Below are positions 35,472 through 48,535 of a DNA stretch of 64,000 bases, in pieces. The stretch lies in NCBI GenBank assembly GCA_030549775.1, contig CM060171.1, forward strand, positions 63,894,360 through 63,958,359, read 5' to 3'. This DNA comes from Tamarix chinensis. Taxonomy: Eukaryota; Streptophyta; Magnoliopsida; Caryophyllales; Tamaricaceae. How positions within the stretch are numbered: the stretch's first letter is position 1; the number at the start of each line of letters is the position of its first letter. Below the pieces are notes generated by a model that saw nothing but the letters and a program-made list of their open reading frames with translations, was not told the origin of the DNA and did not search any database. The position numbers and the translations under genes were made by a program.

Positions 35472-36274
35472 TTGTGTTATACATTCATTCGGTACAATGT
35501 ACTTATAATGTTGTAAGATCAAAGTATATTCCCATTTTTTGCAATACATTTTTCTCTGCATTTCTATTGAATTATATGAACAAACTGCACTATTTTTTTA
35601 TTTGTTCGAGAACGATATTTTTAGTTTTTAAACTTTTTGGATACACCCTCTATTGCAAATTTGTATTTCTTTTTTCATACTATATAATTTTTGTGTATTA
35701 ATTTGTTGTCATTATATCAAACCAACTTTTAGATATTTTAATAACACAATTACAATACCTCTAAAAGAACATGGATCTTTGTGAGAATTTTCCTTTTGTT
35801 TTAACATTCATATGAATTCTCACAATTTACCTTTTATTGATTAGCTCGTTCATAACTTTCTAGCTATATAATACCCTCATCAAGTATTATCTACACCCTT
35901 CACTATACATTAAAGAGCCTACTTTTTCATTATTTTTTCATAATTTATAAGTCTTATATATATATATATATATATAATATAAAATTTAATATAATATTTC
36001 TAAAATTACCCTTCTCTTTTCTTTCTTTTATCTTTCATTTCATTAATGTCTCTCATGCTAAGAAAATTGCTCAAGGAGTATTTTAATCAATTTGCATATT
36101 ATTTATTGTAAAATATAATACTTTTCAATTTATGCATTGAAAAATCATATCTTCTTTGTAATGAAATAGATGGAGTAATTACTACCCTCCTAATTGATTA
36201 CTATATTTCACCCTAAATGAAATTCAAATTTTGAATGCAAATTTTCTCAATTAATCTTTCATAATTGATAAAAT
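35472..36274. other. AT-rich spacer
   Basis: No gene is seen. A TA repeat lies at about 35956-35975. The stretch separates the CACTA element from the LINE. Confidence 0.5.
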
Positions 36275-36283
36275 AGATATGAA
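36275..36283. repeat. LINE target duplication AGATATGAA (left)
   Basis: Exact 9-bp match to 42163-42171, directly after the poly-A end of the LINE. Confidence 0.85.
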
Positions 36284-36639
36284 GGGTGAGAAAAGCAACC
36301 TAATGGCTGTGGGTTTGAAGCTCAGCTTAGGTTGTAATCCCCCGAAATTTTAAAAACCTAGAATTTAATAAATAGCTTTTATTAGGGATAAATTAGCTTT
36401 TAACATTATTTAATTTAATTTTTTTATGGATTTTTGAGTATATAAATTTGGATAGGGATATTTAATAAATTAAAATAAATATTTTATTATTATAGCATAC
36501 TCATTTTATTTGAATACATTTTCAAATCAATATTTTCCCAAAATTAACATTTTTAAACCCTTATATTTAATTATATTAAATTAAATTATTAAATAAATTT
36601 ATTTCCCACAAATATTACATTCTATTATTTTATAAATTT

Positions 36640-37077
36640 AATTATTTTAATTTTTCCTTTTCCTTTTTCCCTTTTCTTTTATTTTCTTTCTCCTTTTTCT
36701 TTTTTTTTTTCTTCTTCCTTTCTTTCTTTTTCCTTTTCCCTCTCTTCGAGCCACCAGGCCAGCCCCTCCCTCTATGCGCTTGGGCCTTCGGCCCACTCCC
36801 TTCCCTTCTCTCCTTCTCCCGCATGGGCTGCTCCCTCTTTCCTTTCCCCTCTTGTCCCGCACGTCACGACCCAGCCCGGTTCCCCCTCTTTTCTTTCTTT
36901 CCTTTCTCCCCTAGACTGGGCCAGCCCAACTCTTCTTTTTCCCCCGACCGGCCACTGCTTCCCTTCCTTTCTTCCTCCTTCTTCTGCCTCGACCCAGCAC
37001 CCCCGACCTATCTTCGTCGACCAAGTCTGCCACCTCGGGCACGCCAGCCACCGCCCTGCCACCACCTACCACCACTG

Positions 37078-37110
<33 letters not shown>

Positions 37111-37880
37111 TCCCCCATCCCTTTTTTTACCATTTTGGACCCAACCGACCATGCACCCCCATCACGCATGCCCTCCCTTTTCCCCCTTCTTCCCTTCCCT
37201 CTCCCTGCCACCCTACACACTACCACCGATCAGCTGCCGGCTGCCTCTCCTTCCTCTCCTTTTTCTTCTCCTCATGATCCCTCTCCCTGCCCTATTTCTT
37301 CGAGCCTTTCCCTTACCTGACCTCCCTCTTCTCTCCTTTTCTTCTCCTTCCATTTTCATCTCTGTTTTGCACCACCGCCGCCCTCCGTTGGTTCCACCGC
37401 CGCATCAACCCCCTACACCACTCCTTGCCACCCTCTACCCCAGCCTTGCACCACCACAATACCCCCCTCGAGCCCCTGCAGTCCCTTCTCCCCCCCTCTT
37501 CTTTTTCCCTTCTTTCTTTCCCTTATTGGCAACCTCCCTGCAACCCCTCCTTCCGCCTCCTGTGCCACCACCCGAACCACCAATCCACTCTTTCCAACCT
37601 CCGCTACCACCCCTACACCTCCTTTTACCGAAACCAGCCCCCTCACCCCTTCATTTTTCTCCTCTCTTTTCCTTCCTTCTCAGCCTCGTCCACACCTGCA
37701 GCCCACTTCGCGACCTTGCCGCCGCCGCCGCCCTTGGCCGCCAACAACTCATCCCCGACGACCACCTACACCCCCTCTTCATCACTGCACCCTTCCATTT
37801 CCCTAAATCCTCCCCTATCTACCTTCTTTCCTAGCCTCAAGACCCCAACCCGAAAATAGCCCATCATTCCTTTCCTTTCA
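36640..37880. repeat. pyrimidine-rich strand-biased tract of element I
   Basis: About 1.2 kb in which the + strand is overwhelmingly C and T, with a CT microsatellite at about 37088-37109. Open frames here encode Pro/Ser/Leu-rich low-complexity strings and have no recognisable domain. The equivalent purine-rich tract in element III is 61750-62930. Confidence 0.85.
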
Positions 37881-38589
37881 CCCACCTTCGAACCTTTCAC
37901 CTTTTATTTTGCATGCAGCTCATGTTGCTCATGCAGCATGAGCTACTGCATGCCTTGGTTATTTTAGTTCAAAAATTCTAAGGTATAATAGAATTTTAAG
38001 CTAAGTATTTCATTAATTAAATTTTATAAAGTTTTATGCTTTGGTTTCTAATCTCTAATATGATAAGTTTTGATACTCCTTTTAGGTGTTGATTTTGCTA
38101 TCTAAAGCTTAAATCTTTAACCGGGATACCGGTAAGGTTCGATTTTTACGGAAATTAAGGTGATCGTTAAACCCCACTTAAACGCATGGATAAACGTATG
38201 CTAGCACATTAGGGTTTTTAGTATGTTATTATGCTTGATATATGTTGTTTAATATAATATATGTAGTTTCTTATACTGGTTGATAAAAAGAAAAGCATGT
38301 TAGTTTATATACTATGTGTGGAAATAATGTTTAAGGAAGGAGTTTGGTTTTTAATGAAAATGTTAAGTACTTATTCATGATGTGTTATATTATTGTGACT
38401 ATTAATGCATGAATAATATTATTGTGAGTCCTAGGGGCATTTTAGTAATATGTCTTGTGCAAGAATGTGGCCTATTATGTGTGGGTGCTAATGAGTAGAA
38501 TGTTGAATAATAATAGTTGGTGGAGTTGGATGATGAGAATGGAGTATTGATATTAATATTTTATGTAGTGATAGCAATTTAATAAAAGT

Positions 38590-39290
38590 GGTGTAATAAA
38601 AGGGCAAAATAGTAATTTTGTAAGTAAAGGGATAAAACGGTAATTTTATAAGTAAAAGGGTACTATGGTAAAATTAAAAGTTAAGGGTATTATAGTAATT
38701 TTGGAGGTAAGGGGCAAAATGGTAATTTTGTAAGTGAAGGGTAAAATAGTAATTTTGGAGGCAAGGGTAAAATGGTAATTTATAAGTAAAGGGGTGTTAT
38801 GGTAATTTTGGAAGTAAAGGGGTACCATAAGTAAAAGGATAAAATGGTAATTTAACCAACTAAAGGGGTAAATTGGTAATTATGATAATGAAGGAGGTCT
38901 ATTTGGTAATTTAACTAATAAAAGGGGCAAATTGGTAATTATGATAATGAAGAAGGGCAATTTGGTAATTTAACCAACAAAAGGGCAAATTGGCAATTAC
39001 GATAATGAAGAAGGGCAATTTGGTAATTTAACCAACTAAAGGACAAATTGGTAATTATGATAATAAAGAAGTGCAATTTGGTGATTTATCTAACTAAAGG
39101 GGCAATTTGGTAATTATGATAATGGAGAAGAGCAATTTGGTAATTTAACCGACTAAAGGGCAAATTGGCAATTATGATAATAAAGAAGGGCAATTTGGTA
39201 ATTTATCCAACAAAAGGGGCAATTTAGTAATTATAACCAAGGAGCAGGGCAATTCGGTAATCTAACCAACCAAATGAGAAATATGATATG
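38590..39290. repeat. minisatellite in element I
   Basis: Imperfect tandem array based on GGGCAATTTGGTAATTTAAC and GGTAATTATGATAATGAAGA, with a unit of about 55-60 bp made of two related halves. The homologous array in element III (59700-61050) is about twice as long. Confidence 0.9.
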
Positions 39291-40194
39291 TGTAACAATT
39301 ATGAAGGGTGATTGGTGACATAATAAGTGTGGGAGATAGCTTGGTAACCTAAACCGAGTAAGGATGTAGCTAAGGCCCATGTGTGTTGTGTGACTTGTAT
39401 GCCTTGGGGGTTATGTATCATGCTATGTCGTATATCGTATGGTTATCATTAACTTGTCTTATGTGTAGCGCAGCTTGGAGTTGAGGTATATTTATGTGTT
39501 TCCTTATGAGATGAGTATGATATGTATATATGGTGATTATGATGTGATACGATGTGACCCTCTAGGACATGCATGTTAGGATGTTTAATAATATGATATG
39601 GGGTGAAAGGATAAAAAGGAACAAATGGGAAGTGAGTTGACTAAGGGGACACGATATTGACCTTAATATCTCATGATCCATGAGGGAAAAAATAGAAGGA
39701 GATTATGATCAAAATGAATGGGTGATGCAACTCTTACATAGGAGGTTTCTAGGGTTTGCATGGGATAATCCTTACGTAAATAAGGTGTTAGGGTTTGAGC
39801 TGCCAACTAGGGTTTTACGGTCACATGTATGATTGGTGAGTAGAGTGATGGGATTTGGGTTGAAACTAAATGAGATGAGGTGTTGAACGATAAAAGAAAG
39901 GCTGGGCCACATAGGTCCGATTAGGGTTTCAAGGAAAAATCCTAGAGAGTGGTAGTGAGAGAATTTGAATGTCATAAGGTGTTGGGTCTCAACCCACACC
40001 CTTAGGAGTTTGGTTTTCGTTATAAATAAATGTAAGGGGGAATGGATGTCAGGGTGTGATAAGAGGCGCAAAGGTCTCAAGATATGGGACTAGCCCTCTT
40101 TGGAGGATAGAAGTAGAGGTCGGTGACATGCATGTCAAGGGTGAAATACTTTCGAATAAGATACGAATAAGACACTAATTACTTAAAGAAGAAG

Positions 40195-40455
40195 ATTGTT
40201 GAGCCGGACCCAGACCGGTCCACCGACGAATAATAGTGGCCAGGAACATTTTGCCCTACATGATTTCCGGTCCATCGGCTATAATAGTACCGTGCTCAAC
40301 AAACCAAACGTAATAACGATAAGACATGGGGAAGACACTAAGTACTTACAGTGGAACACCATGTGAGTCGGGGCTAGACCAGTCCACCGGCGAATAATAG
40401 TGGCCAGGAGCGTTTTGCCCTGCATGACCGGTCCACCAGTTATAATAGTGGGGTT
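40195..40455. repeat. CCAC...GTGG hairpin array, element I
   Basis: Four copies of a module that on the - strand reads CCACTATTATTCGCCGGTGG or a close variant (one copy weaker), separated by GGGCAAAACGCTCCTGG-type spacers. Each could fold into a short stem with CCAC pairing to GTGG. Confidence 0.75.
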
Positions 40456-40504
40456 CCCGCACTCACATGGATATAAAATCTAAGAGATGATTGAATAATG
40501 ATGG

Positions 40505-40590
40505 ACTGATGGCTTAAGGCCCGAAAGTATTGATTTTGCATTATGACATGGCTTAAGGCCCGAAAGTATCGATTTTGCATTATGACTCAT
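40505..40590. repeat. 38-bp direct duplication
   Basis: Two adjacent copies of a unit starting TGGCTTAAGGCCCGAAAGTA and ending TTTTGCATTATGACA, differing at one base by my reading. Confidence 0.85.
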
Positions 40591-41158
40591 TAACATTTGA
40601 TGGACTTGTTAAGGATGTGAATTTTATGTATGCACATCTTGTTATATATGTATATAGCTTTGTATCATGTGTTGCATTGCGGGCCTGCTTTTAAGTGTGT
40701 TTTTAAAGGGTTACTCAGTACCATAGTACTGAAGGGTTCCATTCGTGGGGCCCCTGCCTATTTAATGGGCAATATCCCTTGCAGGTCCTTTTCACGGGCT
40801 ATTCGAGTGGGCAACGAGAAAGAGCGTAAGGATTATCCGGAATCCTTTGGGGTTCACCTCTCTCTCTTTTATCTCCTGATTTTAATGTAACTTGTATTCT
40901 TATAACTATCATCGGTGGATTCTATTCTTGTAAATGGTTTACTACGCTACTTTGATTTAATTATGGTTTGAGTTCTCGTAAATTATATTTCACACTCTTA
41001 ACCTTAGCACTTGGTACTGGAACGGTAGGAGTGAATCGGTCTGGTAGTAAGTGTGGCGGTAATATCCCCAAAATTTACAGTTTTATTATTTTGCTTCCGC
41101 TAACTCTTTTAATAAAACGAAATTTTTCAGTAGTGAATTTTGGGGGTATTACATAGGT

Positions 41159-42028
41159 GATGGGAAGAAGTTTAGTTTTTGGCATGACGATTGGACTGGT
41201 CAAAGAAAGTTGCGTCACATTTTTCCAAGATTATTCTCAGTATCTCGCCAATAGGACAAAAAGATAGTGAATATGGGAGTGTGGGACAGGGTTGTTTTGC
41301 ATTGGAACATCATGTGGAGGAGAAATCTTTTTATATAGGAAGGGGAAAGTGAACTTCAGTTATTACAAATCATTAATCAAGCTTTCCCTTGCAAAGAAAG
41401 ATCAGATATAGTTTTTTGGAATAAAGACAGAAATGGGAAGTTTTCGGTCAGATCGTTTAGTGATGCACACTGGGAAGAGGAAATTGATCCGGGAGGCACT
41501 TGCAAAGATTTAAACAGAATATGGATTGGAGTGCCCCCCCCCCCACGGAATGAGTTTCTTGCTTGGTTTGTGGTTCAATAAAAGCTTAGCACAAAGGATA
41601 AGCTTCTTGGCCTCTGGCTTATCAGCCCACAGGATGCTAGTTGCCCCTACTGCCATACAGAAATAGAAACTGTTAACCATATGTTTTTGCATTGCTCCTT
41701 TACTGGTCGGCTATGGTACGGAATATGTAAATGGCTTGGAATGGAATGGGTGATGCCACTGAGTACTATAGATGTCTTCTTAGCTGGGCTAAGTTTTCAA
41801 AGAAGGGGTTTAAAGGATAGCATATGGACCGCTGCCTTCTTTGCCATTATCGGAATTATATGGGAAACTAGAAATATAATTATGTTCAAAGGTGTAGAAG
41901 TTTGTAGTAAGTGGATGCTGATGAGTGTTCAGTTTCGAGTTGGATTATGGGTGAAGGATAATAATCCTCATCTCACCTACACTGTCAGTGATATTGTCCA
42001 AAATGCTCAAGCGCTAATAGGGCAATAA
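41159..42028 (+). pseudogene. LINE ORF2 C-terminus (zf-RVT region), broken
   Basis: Reads GDGKKFSFWHDDWTG, then FWNKDRNGKFSVRSF, then the zinc-binding pattern CPYCHTEIETVNHMFLHC, typical of the reverse-transcriptase-associated zf-RVT region of plant LINEs. Stops interrupt it (TAG near 41253, TAG near 41336 and TAA near 41580). A C11 run lies at 41534-41544. The last 115 codons (41681-42028) are open. The reverse transcriptase and endonuclease domains are missing. Confidence 0.85.
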
Positions 42029-42171
42029 CCGTATTGTTTTATTTTCTTACCTTTTCTGTTCCTTTCGTAGGGTGTTTGTGCTAGATTGTCAGAAGTGTTC
42101 ATCTCTTGATGCGTTTTTATTTCTGTCTCATTTGTGGAGCTTTTGACCAATTATAAAAAAAAAGATATGAA

Positions 42172-43502
42172 ACTAGTTATCTAATTTAATTGTATGGTCT
42201 TGGTGTTTCTTTATATATGTATCATTTGTACAAAAATTATGACACATTCATCAATTGCATTAATCATTTTCCCAATATTTTACTATTTTAATAGTTACGT
42301 TATATGGCACATTAATTTATACTTAAAGTAGTGTCCACTGTAGTGAGATTATAGAATAAACTAAATTCATCACATACTTATTGCTGTATAATGATATTTT
42401 GTGTACTCCCCGCATCCCAATTTTTTGGCCGATTATTCCTCAATTGGATGTCCCATAATGTGTGTTTTTATTCTAACTAATTGTTGAAAAATATTTGAAT
42501 TTTCTACGGTAGTAATTTGCATTTAGATTGAATTAAATGTTAATATTGAAAAAATAAAGTACTTTACATACCAATTTATTAAATAAAATAATTTTCAATC
42601 AACCAACTAGAGCGCATATCGATCACTACGTTAAATCGATTTCCAAAAATGACTAAAACACTCACCATTGTATCCAACTATGCATGGAAGAACATGTAAA
42701 AAAAAACAGTGAAATGAAATCTAACTATGGGGCTAACAAAAGATGATCTAATCCGACTTAATCCGTATAAAATTCGATCCGACATAATCTGATAAATTTA
42801 TCAACCTGTCTAACTATTAACCCGACCTGACTATACAAAATCAAATTCTATATTAATAAAAAAATACACATATCTTATTATTTATTTAAAACTTTTAAAA
42901 ATATATTATTATTTAAATTTTACTTACCTTTCTTACTTTTATTTTGAATTTACTTATTCAGCAACGATATTATAATTTTATCTATTTTTTCGCTTAAAAA
43001 CACTAAATTAAAAAGTCATAATAATAAACAAATAATAATTAATAATACATTATTAATCACATGCTTACATGAAGTTAAACTTAATGATTGCCTACGAAGT
43101 TAATGATTTAGATTAATTTTTGTAGTCAATATCCTATTTGACCCAAATCAAAAGTGATTCGATACAGGATTAGCTCTACCCAAACCCAACTCGACGCATC
43201 AAAACCTTAAAAGATCTGATTCGTCAAGTTAATCCAAACCTACTCGCCAAGTTAACTAGAATGTTAAATCACCCGAATAGGAGTTTGCTCGGCCTAAATC
43301 CGACCTGATTGGAATGTAAATAGAATGGGTTCGGGGTAGATATGCTCGTACCGTACCATACCCGATAAGAAAATTTATACCCAAATTCGTACCCTATCCC
43401 CGAACGGGTTTCCACTAACACATCCATATCCGTATCCGACGGATATTCTATTTACCTATTGACGGATATTATCCAACATATAATCTATTACCCGACTGAT
43501 AA
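42172..43502. other. old diverged repeats left of element II
   Basis: No gene. A Stowaway-like start (TACTCCCCGCATCCCAATTT) is at about 42404. From about 42740 there are CCGAC/CCGAAT-type words, and from 43314 GTAAATAGAATGGGTTCGGGG. These resemble hAT-type MITEs, whose right halves seem to lie at 47304-47850 beyond element II. Confidence 0.4.
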
Positions 43503-44089
43503 TGTAACACCCCCAAATTTTGGAACTTAAAATTTTCATTTTAAAAAGTTAACAACGGAAGTCAAAACACAAAACGTGGGGATGTCATGCCGCATCCAAC
43601 ATAGAAGAGGCACTCCTTATGCCCAGTCCATGTCGGGTGTAAGGCAAAAGTAACCTCATACCTAGGAATCAGGTGTGGGAAGTACTTGATTCCACCGCGA
43701 TACAGGATATGAAGAAGAGAGAAGGAAATAAATAGTAAAAATAGAGGACTAGGAGTCCAAAGAGAGGGATAGAGATATCCAGATAATCATACCCTTTACC
43801 AAGACATTTAGCGCTCACCCAAGGTAAGCACATCAAGCTAACAATCATCAATCACCTACAAAATAGGGCAAGTTTGCTCGTGGGAATGAGCAGTACCCAT
43901 AAAACAGGTGGTCAGTATGCTACGTACTGAGTAAGGGAACAATACTATCGAAATAGGAATACAAATAGCACATGCTTCCACATTAGATAATAAAGGAAAT
44001 ATAACCAAGTAAATGAACATCTCATAAGGCATATTATGATCCAGATCCTTTTATTAAGTGTAGTCCATTTTCATTCTTTTATATACATT

Positions 44090-44560
44090 GAGTGCAGGAA
44101 CCCCACTATTCTTAAACCGGTGGAACGGTCTGAAACTTCTCGAGGACAACACACCCGAGCCATTATTCTTTCCGGTGGAACAAAGGTTAAAAACATCTCC
44201 TCGGGGCAGAATGCTCCCGAGCCACTATTCTACTTGGTGGAACGGGAATAAACTTCTCCTCGGGGTAGAACGCTTCTGAGCCACTATTCTACTCAGTGGA
44301 ATGGGAATAAAACACTCTAGTCCTGACTCACGAATTCTTCTACTATAAATCATTAGTATCTTTCCCATAGGTTATGAAGATATGTTTTAGTTCACAATGA
44401 ATAGAGACCCCACTATTCTCAACCGGTGGAACGATTTGAAACTTCTCGGGGACAACACACCCAAACCACTATTCTTTCAAGTGGAATGGAGATTAAAAAC
44501 GTCATCTAGGGGTAGAACGCTCCTAAGCCACTATTCTACCCTGTGGAACGGGAATACATA
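44090..44560. repeat. CCAC...GTGG hairpin array, element II
   Basis: Repeated modules such as CCACTATTCTTAAACCGGTGG, CCACTATTCTACTCAGTGG and CCACTATTCTACCCTGTGG with GGGGCAGAACGCTCCGAG-like spacers. The stem bases are kept while the loop varies. Confidence 0.8.
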
Positions 44561-45259
44561 TATATAGATTTAGGAAAAATAATCACCATGGCCCTACTCA
44601 CGTGCTCTTTCACTTTAAGTAATTAGTATCTTATTTAAGATTTATTCTTAGGCATAGAACACAGTTAAACAGATAAGCATATAATATAGGTCCAAACCCT
44701 TAAGCCCTGCCAAACCCTAATTATACTTCCTTTAGTGTTTAGCCTCCCATGTTGGTTGTTCTACTCACATTATAATATGTCATCACCCAAATCCCATCAT
44801 TAGTATCATACCCAAAAAGTACAACCTAATTCCCATGAGTTTGCTTTATTAATCTCATCTTGATATATATATTAATCTCTGAAGTATCCAAGCCCAAATC
44901 CCATAGAATTGACATAACACTTCACATGAAATTTTCATTATTTCTAATTCCAATAGATAACCTCTAAACCTTGAAGATGGAATAATAATATTAACATTTT
45001 AAGATAGCTTGCCTCAAATTTACTATTAAACATCTAAGAACCCCAAATCACGATAATACTCCCATGAATTACTCAAGTTATTATGGTCATAATTTAAGTC
45101 TCCTAACACATAAATTACCAAAACTTCTTTAATATCCCATAATGACCAAGTTACCCTTTAAGTACAATTAACACCTTTATTTTATAAAATATTATACCTT
45201 CCATACGTATTATTTCTCCAAGTCCCCATTTATCATCATACCTCATGAGAGACCTTAAG

Positions 45260-45600
45260 CCCATTTACCACAACTCATTCGACCCACATTTCATACCTTA
45301 AGATGTAATTTCACAAATATGAGATTGTCATTATTCAACCCACATTTCATACCTTAAGATGTAATTTCACAAATATGAGATTGTCATTATTCAACCCACA
45401 TTTCATACCTTTAGATATCATTTTCACAAATATGACATTATCATCATTCAACCCATATTCCATACCATAGATATATTTCCACAAGTGTGATGTTATGATT
45501 ATTCAACCATAGTTATACTTCCACAAGTGTGATATCATCATTATTCAACCATAGATATATTTCCACAAGTGAGATGTCATCATCATTCAACCATATTTCA
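45260..45600. repeat. 60-bp tandem array in element II
   Basis: Five to six diverging units built on TTATTCAACCCACATTTCAT followed by a TTTCACAAATATGAGATTGT block. The first two complete units are nearly identical. Confidence 0.85.
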
Positions 45601-47303
45601 TGCTATAAGATTCATTCTCACAAATATGATATTATTGTCACAAATCATAACATTACAATATCTCTTACGAACTCTTATTTTCTTTCAACATAACATTCAT
45701 ATCAGCACAAATTGTCAATATCAACATATGATGCATAATACATCAACAATATCATGGAAGACACATTCAGCCATACAAGAAAAAATCATCAAAAGTCCTA
45801 AGCATAGAATAGTATCCTTACGAACTAGGACACCAGGCTCCAAGCACACAAATCCTAGACTTCCTCCGAGATCACCTGAAAATCACCTATAAAAATAAGA
45901 TAAAATATGATTAGGATCGGAGGTTAAAAATTAAGAGGGAGATCTTGGTAGAGAAGGGTAAAAATGGAATTTACCGGAGTTAAATGGAAACTTTAATTGT
46001 ATGGAAGTGTAGAAGAATGTGTGTTGGAGCTATAGTTAAATTTTGGTGGTGTTTGGACAAGATTTGGGGTGAAAATAGGGTTGCACGGCTAAAATGGGAA
46101 GTTGCACGGTCAGGCGGTGCAAAAGTTGCACGGCTGTGTAGCACTGGGCCGAGAGAAGATAAAACGCACTACCAGGCGGTGCAAAAGTTGTACGGCCGTG
46201 CAGAATCAGGCCGAGAGGAAAAATTATGCACGGTCAGACAGTGTAGGGGTTGCACGGTGGTGTAGAAGCGGATTTTAAGCGTTGCACGACCATGCAACAG
46301 GCGGTGCACCTGCCATGCACTTCGCGACGCTGCAAGCAACGAGAGGAAGAAGAGGGGAAAAGAGGTGGCGGTCGGCGGCGATGGCCGGCGACGATGAGGG
46401 GGAAGGTTAGAGCAACCTTGGTGGTCGGTTCACTGGCGAAAGGGCGCCGAGAGTCGGCCAGGGTGGTGCACGATGGTGGGAGACGGTGGTGTGAAAGCTA
46501 AAATAGGGAAAGGAAGGGGAAGAAGAAGAAGAAAGAGAGAAGGAGGGAAGGAGAAGGAAGAAGGAGCTCAGTAATGGCTTTTTGGCACAAAAATTCGCAA
46601 GGTGAGGCAAAACCAAAAAGAAATAGGGAGAGTGTGAGGTATATATATATATATATGTTCATGTGTGTGTGTGTGGTGATTCAGGGGAGGAAGAAAAAGA
46701 ACGGGGGGGTGGTGCAGGTGATGGGGAAGATGGGGATTGTGTAGTTGCAAGTTGATGGTGATGGTGATGGTTACAGATGATGGCTAGGCTAGGGTAGTAG
46801 TTGCAAGGTGAGGGTAGTGATAGTTAATGGAGGTATTGCGTGAGAAGAAGAAGAATGACTGGGGAGATGGGTGGTGCGCATGGGAGTGTAGGTCTGCAGA
46901 GATAAAAGAAGAAAAGAAGGAAGGAGGTGAGGTGATGGTGCAAGTATATGGTGCAAATGGAGGGTGCAAGTGGGAAGGTTCAAGAGTCGCAGTTTAAGGT
47001 TGGCGGGAGAAGGAGAAGAAGGAAAGAAAGAAAAGGAAAAAGAAAAAGAAAAGGAAAAGAGAAAGGCTCGGGGGAATCAGTTTAGGGTGATTTTATATTA
47101 GCTAAAGGTAATTAGGATTAGTAGAAATTTTAGCGGATTTTGATTTCAGTTTACGAATTTCGGTTTATCAAATATAAGGTTTTCGAAATCGGTTAAAGTT
47201 TCGGGATTAAGGATAGGTTAAGGCTAAAATAGGATTTATTAGGATTAGAATCAAATTAGGGTGCTAATGACGCAGGAATTAAACATATTTTTTGGGTGTT
47301 ACA

Positions 47304-47850
47304 TATAAACCCATTCAAAATAGTAAATTTAACCTTAATTTTTACTATATATTTTTTTAAAGTAAGGGTAAAAGGGTAAAAGGGTAATTATATATCTGGT
47401 AAACGAGTACAAATATAGAAATGGGTATGGGTACGGGTACCGATATGGATATGAATATCTCATATTCGTATCCGTACCCAAATTTGACGAGAATTTTTTT
47501 TTATCTTCCATATGCATTTATCTATATCTGTTTAAGTATCCGACGGATAAAATTCATCAAATTTTGGATAAAATCCACTCCGTTTACACTCGTAGACCAA
47601 CCCGATTCGACCCAACAAACTAATTTAAAATAATCCAAACCCAACCCGACTTGATAAATTAACCCGAAGTAATTCGGATCTACAACGATCTGACTTCGAA
47701 CCCAAATAATAAAATAATTTAAAATAATTCAAATCTAAAATAATCTGATCCGACCCATAATTAATTCCTAAAAAAAATAACCCTCAAATAATTTAACATG
47801 CTATGATCTAACTCGAACCACCATCCCACCTGATTGACACCTGTATATAC
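47304..47850. other. old diverged repeats right of element II
   Basis: GGGTATGGGTACGGGTACCG and its partner CGTATCCGTACCCAAATTT (47421-47482) form inverted arms. CCGTTTACACTCG and CCAACCCGATTCGACCCAAC follow. They look like the right-hand halves of the repeats broken by element II. No gene is present. Confidence 0.4.
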
Positions 47851-48051
47851 AGCAGTAGGAAAAGGAGGGGGTATCAAGTCATTTGACTTGCAAATTAACG
47901 TTACGCAAAGATTCTCTCGGCCCTCGGCTGCAGGGGGCGGACAGAAAGAGGGTGAGAGACGTGGCTGCTTCGCTTGTTCCCAGGGCGCCCCAACAACACC
48001 TAACAACAAGTTACAAGTTGTTCGTTCAGTGTAAACCTAACAAGTTGCCAA

Positions 48052-48059
48052 TATAAAAG
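48052..48059 (+). promoter_or_regulatory. TATA box of the BT1-like gene
   Basis: TATAAAAG, about 480 bp upstream of the start codon and just before a pyrimidine-rich leader. Transcription would be expected to start near 48080-48090. The role is inferred from position. Confidence 0.55.
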
Positions 48060-48325
48060 ACGCAGAAGAAAACGATTCGTCAAATCTTCCGCCCTCTCTG
48101 TTCTAGGTTGAAGAAGGAGAAGCAGAGAAGACTCCTGTTTCTCCGTTTTTCTTCCTTCCAAAGACCCTCCTTTCAATTTTCAATGTCTACCGTCAGTCCT
48201 GCCCTACCGCCGGTCTACCTTTGTTGGCTTCTTCATTAGCAACCGACAATTTTGTATACCTTGTACTCTACTCCCGTTATTCCTCTCATCCGTCTGCTTT
48301 CTTTTTCCCTGTATTCTCTTATAAA

Positions 48326-48396
48326 ATTTCAAAATTTATTAGTTTCTGTCATACCCAGCTTCAAATTTTATTAGTTTCTGTCATACCCAGCTTCTA
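48326..48396 (+). repeat. 32-bp tandem duplication in the BT1-like leader region
   Basis: Two adjacent copies of a unit containing TTATTAGTTTCTGTCATACC, near-identical, inside the presumed 5' UTR or a leader intron. Confidence 0.8.
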
Positions 48397-48535
48397 AAAC
48401 CGTTTCTATTGAATACCCATTGATTCAAATCTATTTAAGTCTGTAAGATCCCGAGTTTGGCTCAACGAAGCCATATTCTCGTCGGGGGCAATCTAAAACC
48501 CTGGTGAAAGCAGGGTTCCTTCAAAGTTTTGCTTC

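Larger units (their letters stand above)
36333..41153 (-). mobile_element. giant solo-LTR-like element I
   Basis: 4821 bp, beginning TGTAATCCCCCG and ending GGGGGTATTACA, with the exact 5-bp duplication TAGGT on both sides (36328-36332, 41154-41158). TG...CA ends plus a 5-bp duplication fit a solo LTR of a retrotransposon with very long LTRs; Ty3/gypsy Tekay/Del-like elements are my best guess. I find no internal second LTR and no pol. Orientation is inferred from TGTAACACCCCC and GCGGAAGC at the start of elements II and III, which makes I reversed. It contains a pyrimidine-rich tract, a minisatellite and a hairpin array. Its distal end is closely similar to element III. Confidence 0.85.
36284..42162 (+). 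mobile_element. 5'-truncated LINE split by a solo-LTR-like element
   Basis: LINE sequence is present at 36284-36332 and resumes at 41159-42162, ending in a short A run (42155-42162). Flanking AGATATGAA copies define the insertion. Only the last kilobase of the element is present, as is usual for 5'-truncated LINE copies. The frame continues across the inserted element: the codons before it join those for GDGKKFSFWHDDW after it. Confidence 0.85.
43503..47303 (+). mobile_element. giant solo-LTR-like element II
   Basis: 3801 bp, beginning TGTAACACCCCCAAATTTTG and ending TTTGGGTGTTACA. The flanking 5-mers GATAA (43498-43502) and TATAA (47304-47308) agree at 4 of 5. The start shares GAAAATTTTCATTTT-like sequence and a GGAAG motif with element III. 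It holds the hairpin array, a roughly 60-bp tandem array and a GA-rich part (46350-47070), but no pol domains. The Arg- and Gly-rich frames near 45984-46501 are compositional and I do not accept them as genes. Confidence 0.75.

Noticed and set aside
37151..37834. Long Pro/Ser-rich open frames, + strand
   Set aside because: They lie in a strand-biased pyrimidine tract, overlap each other in several frames, have no domain, and recur as the mirror image in element III.
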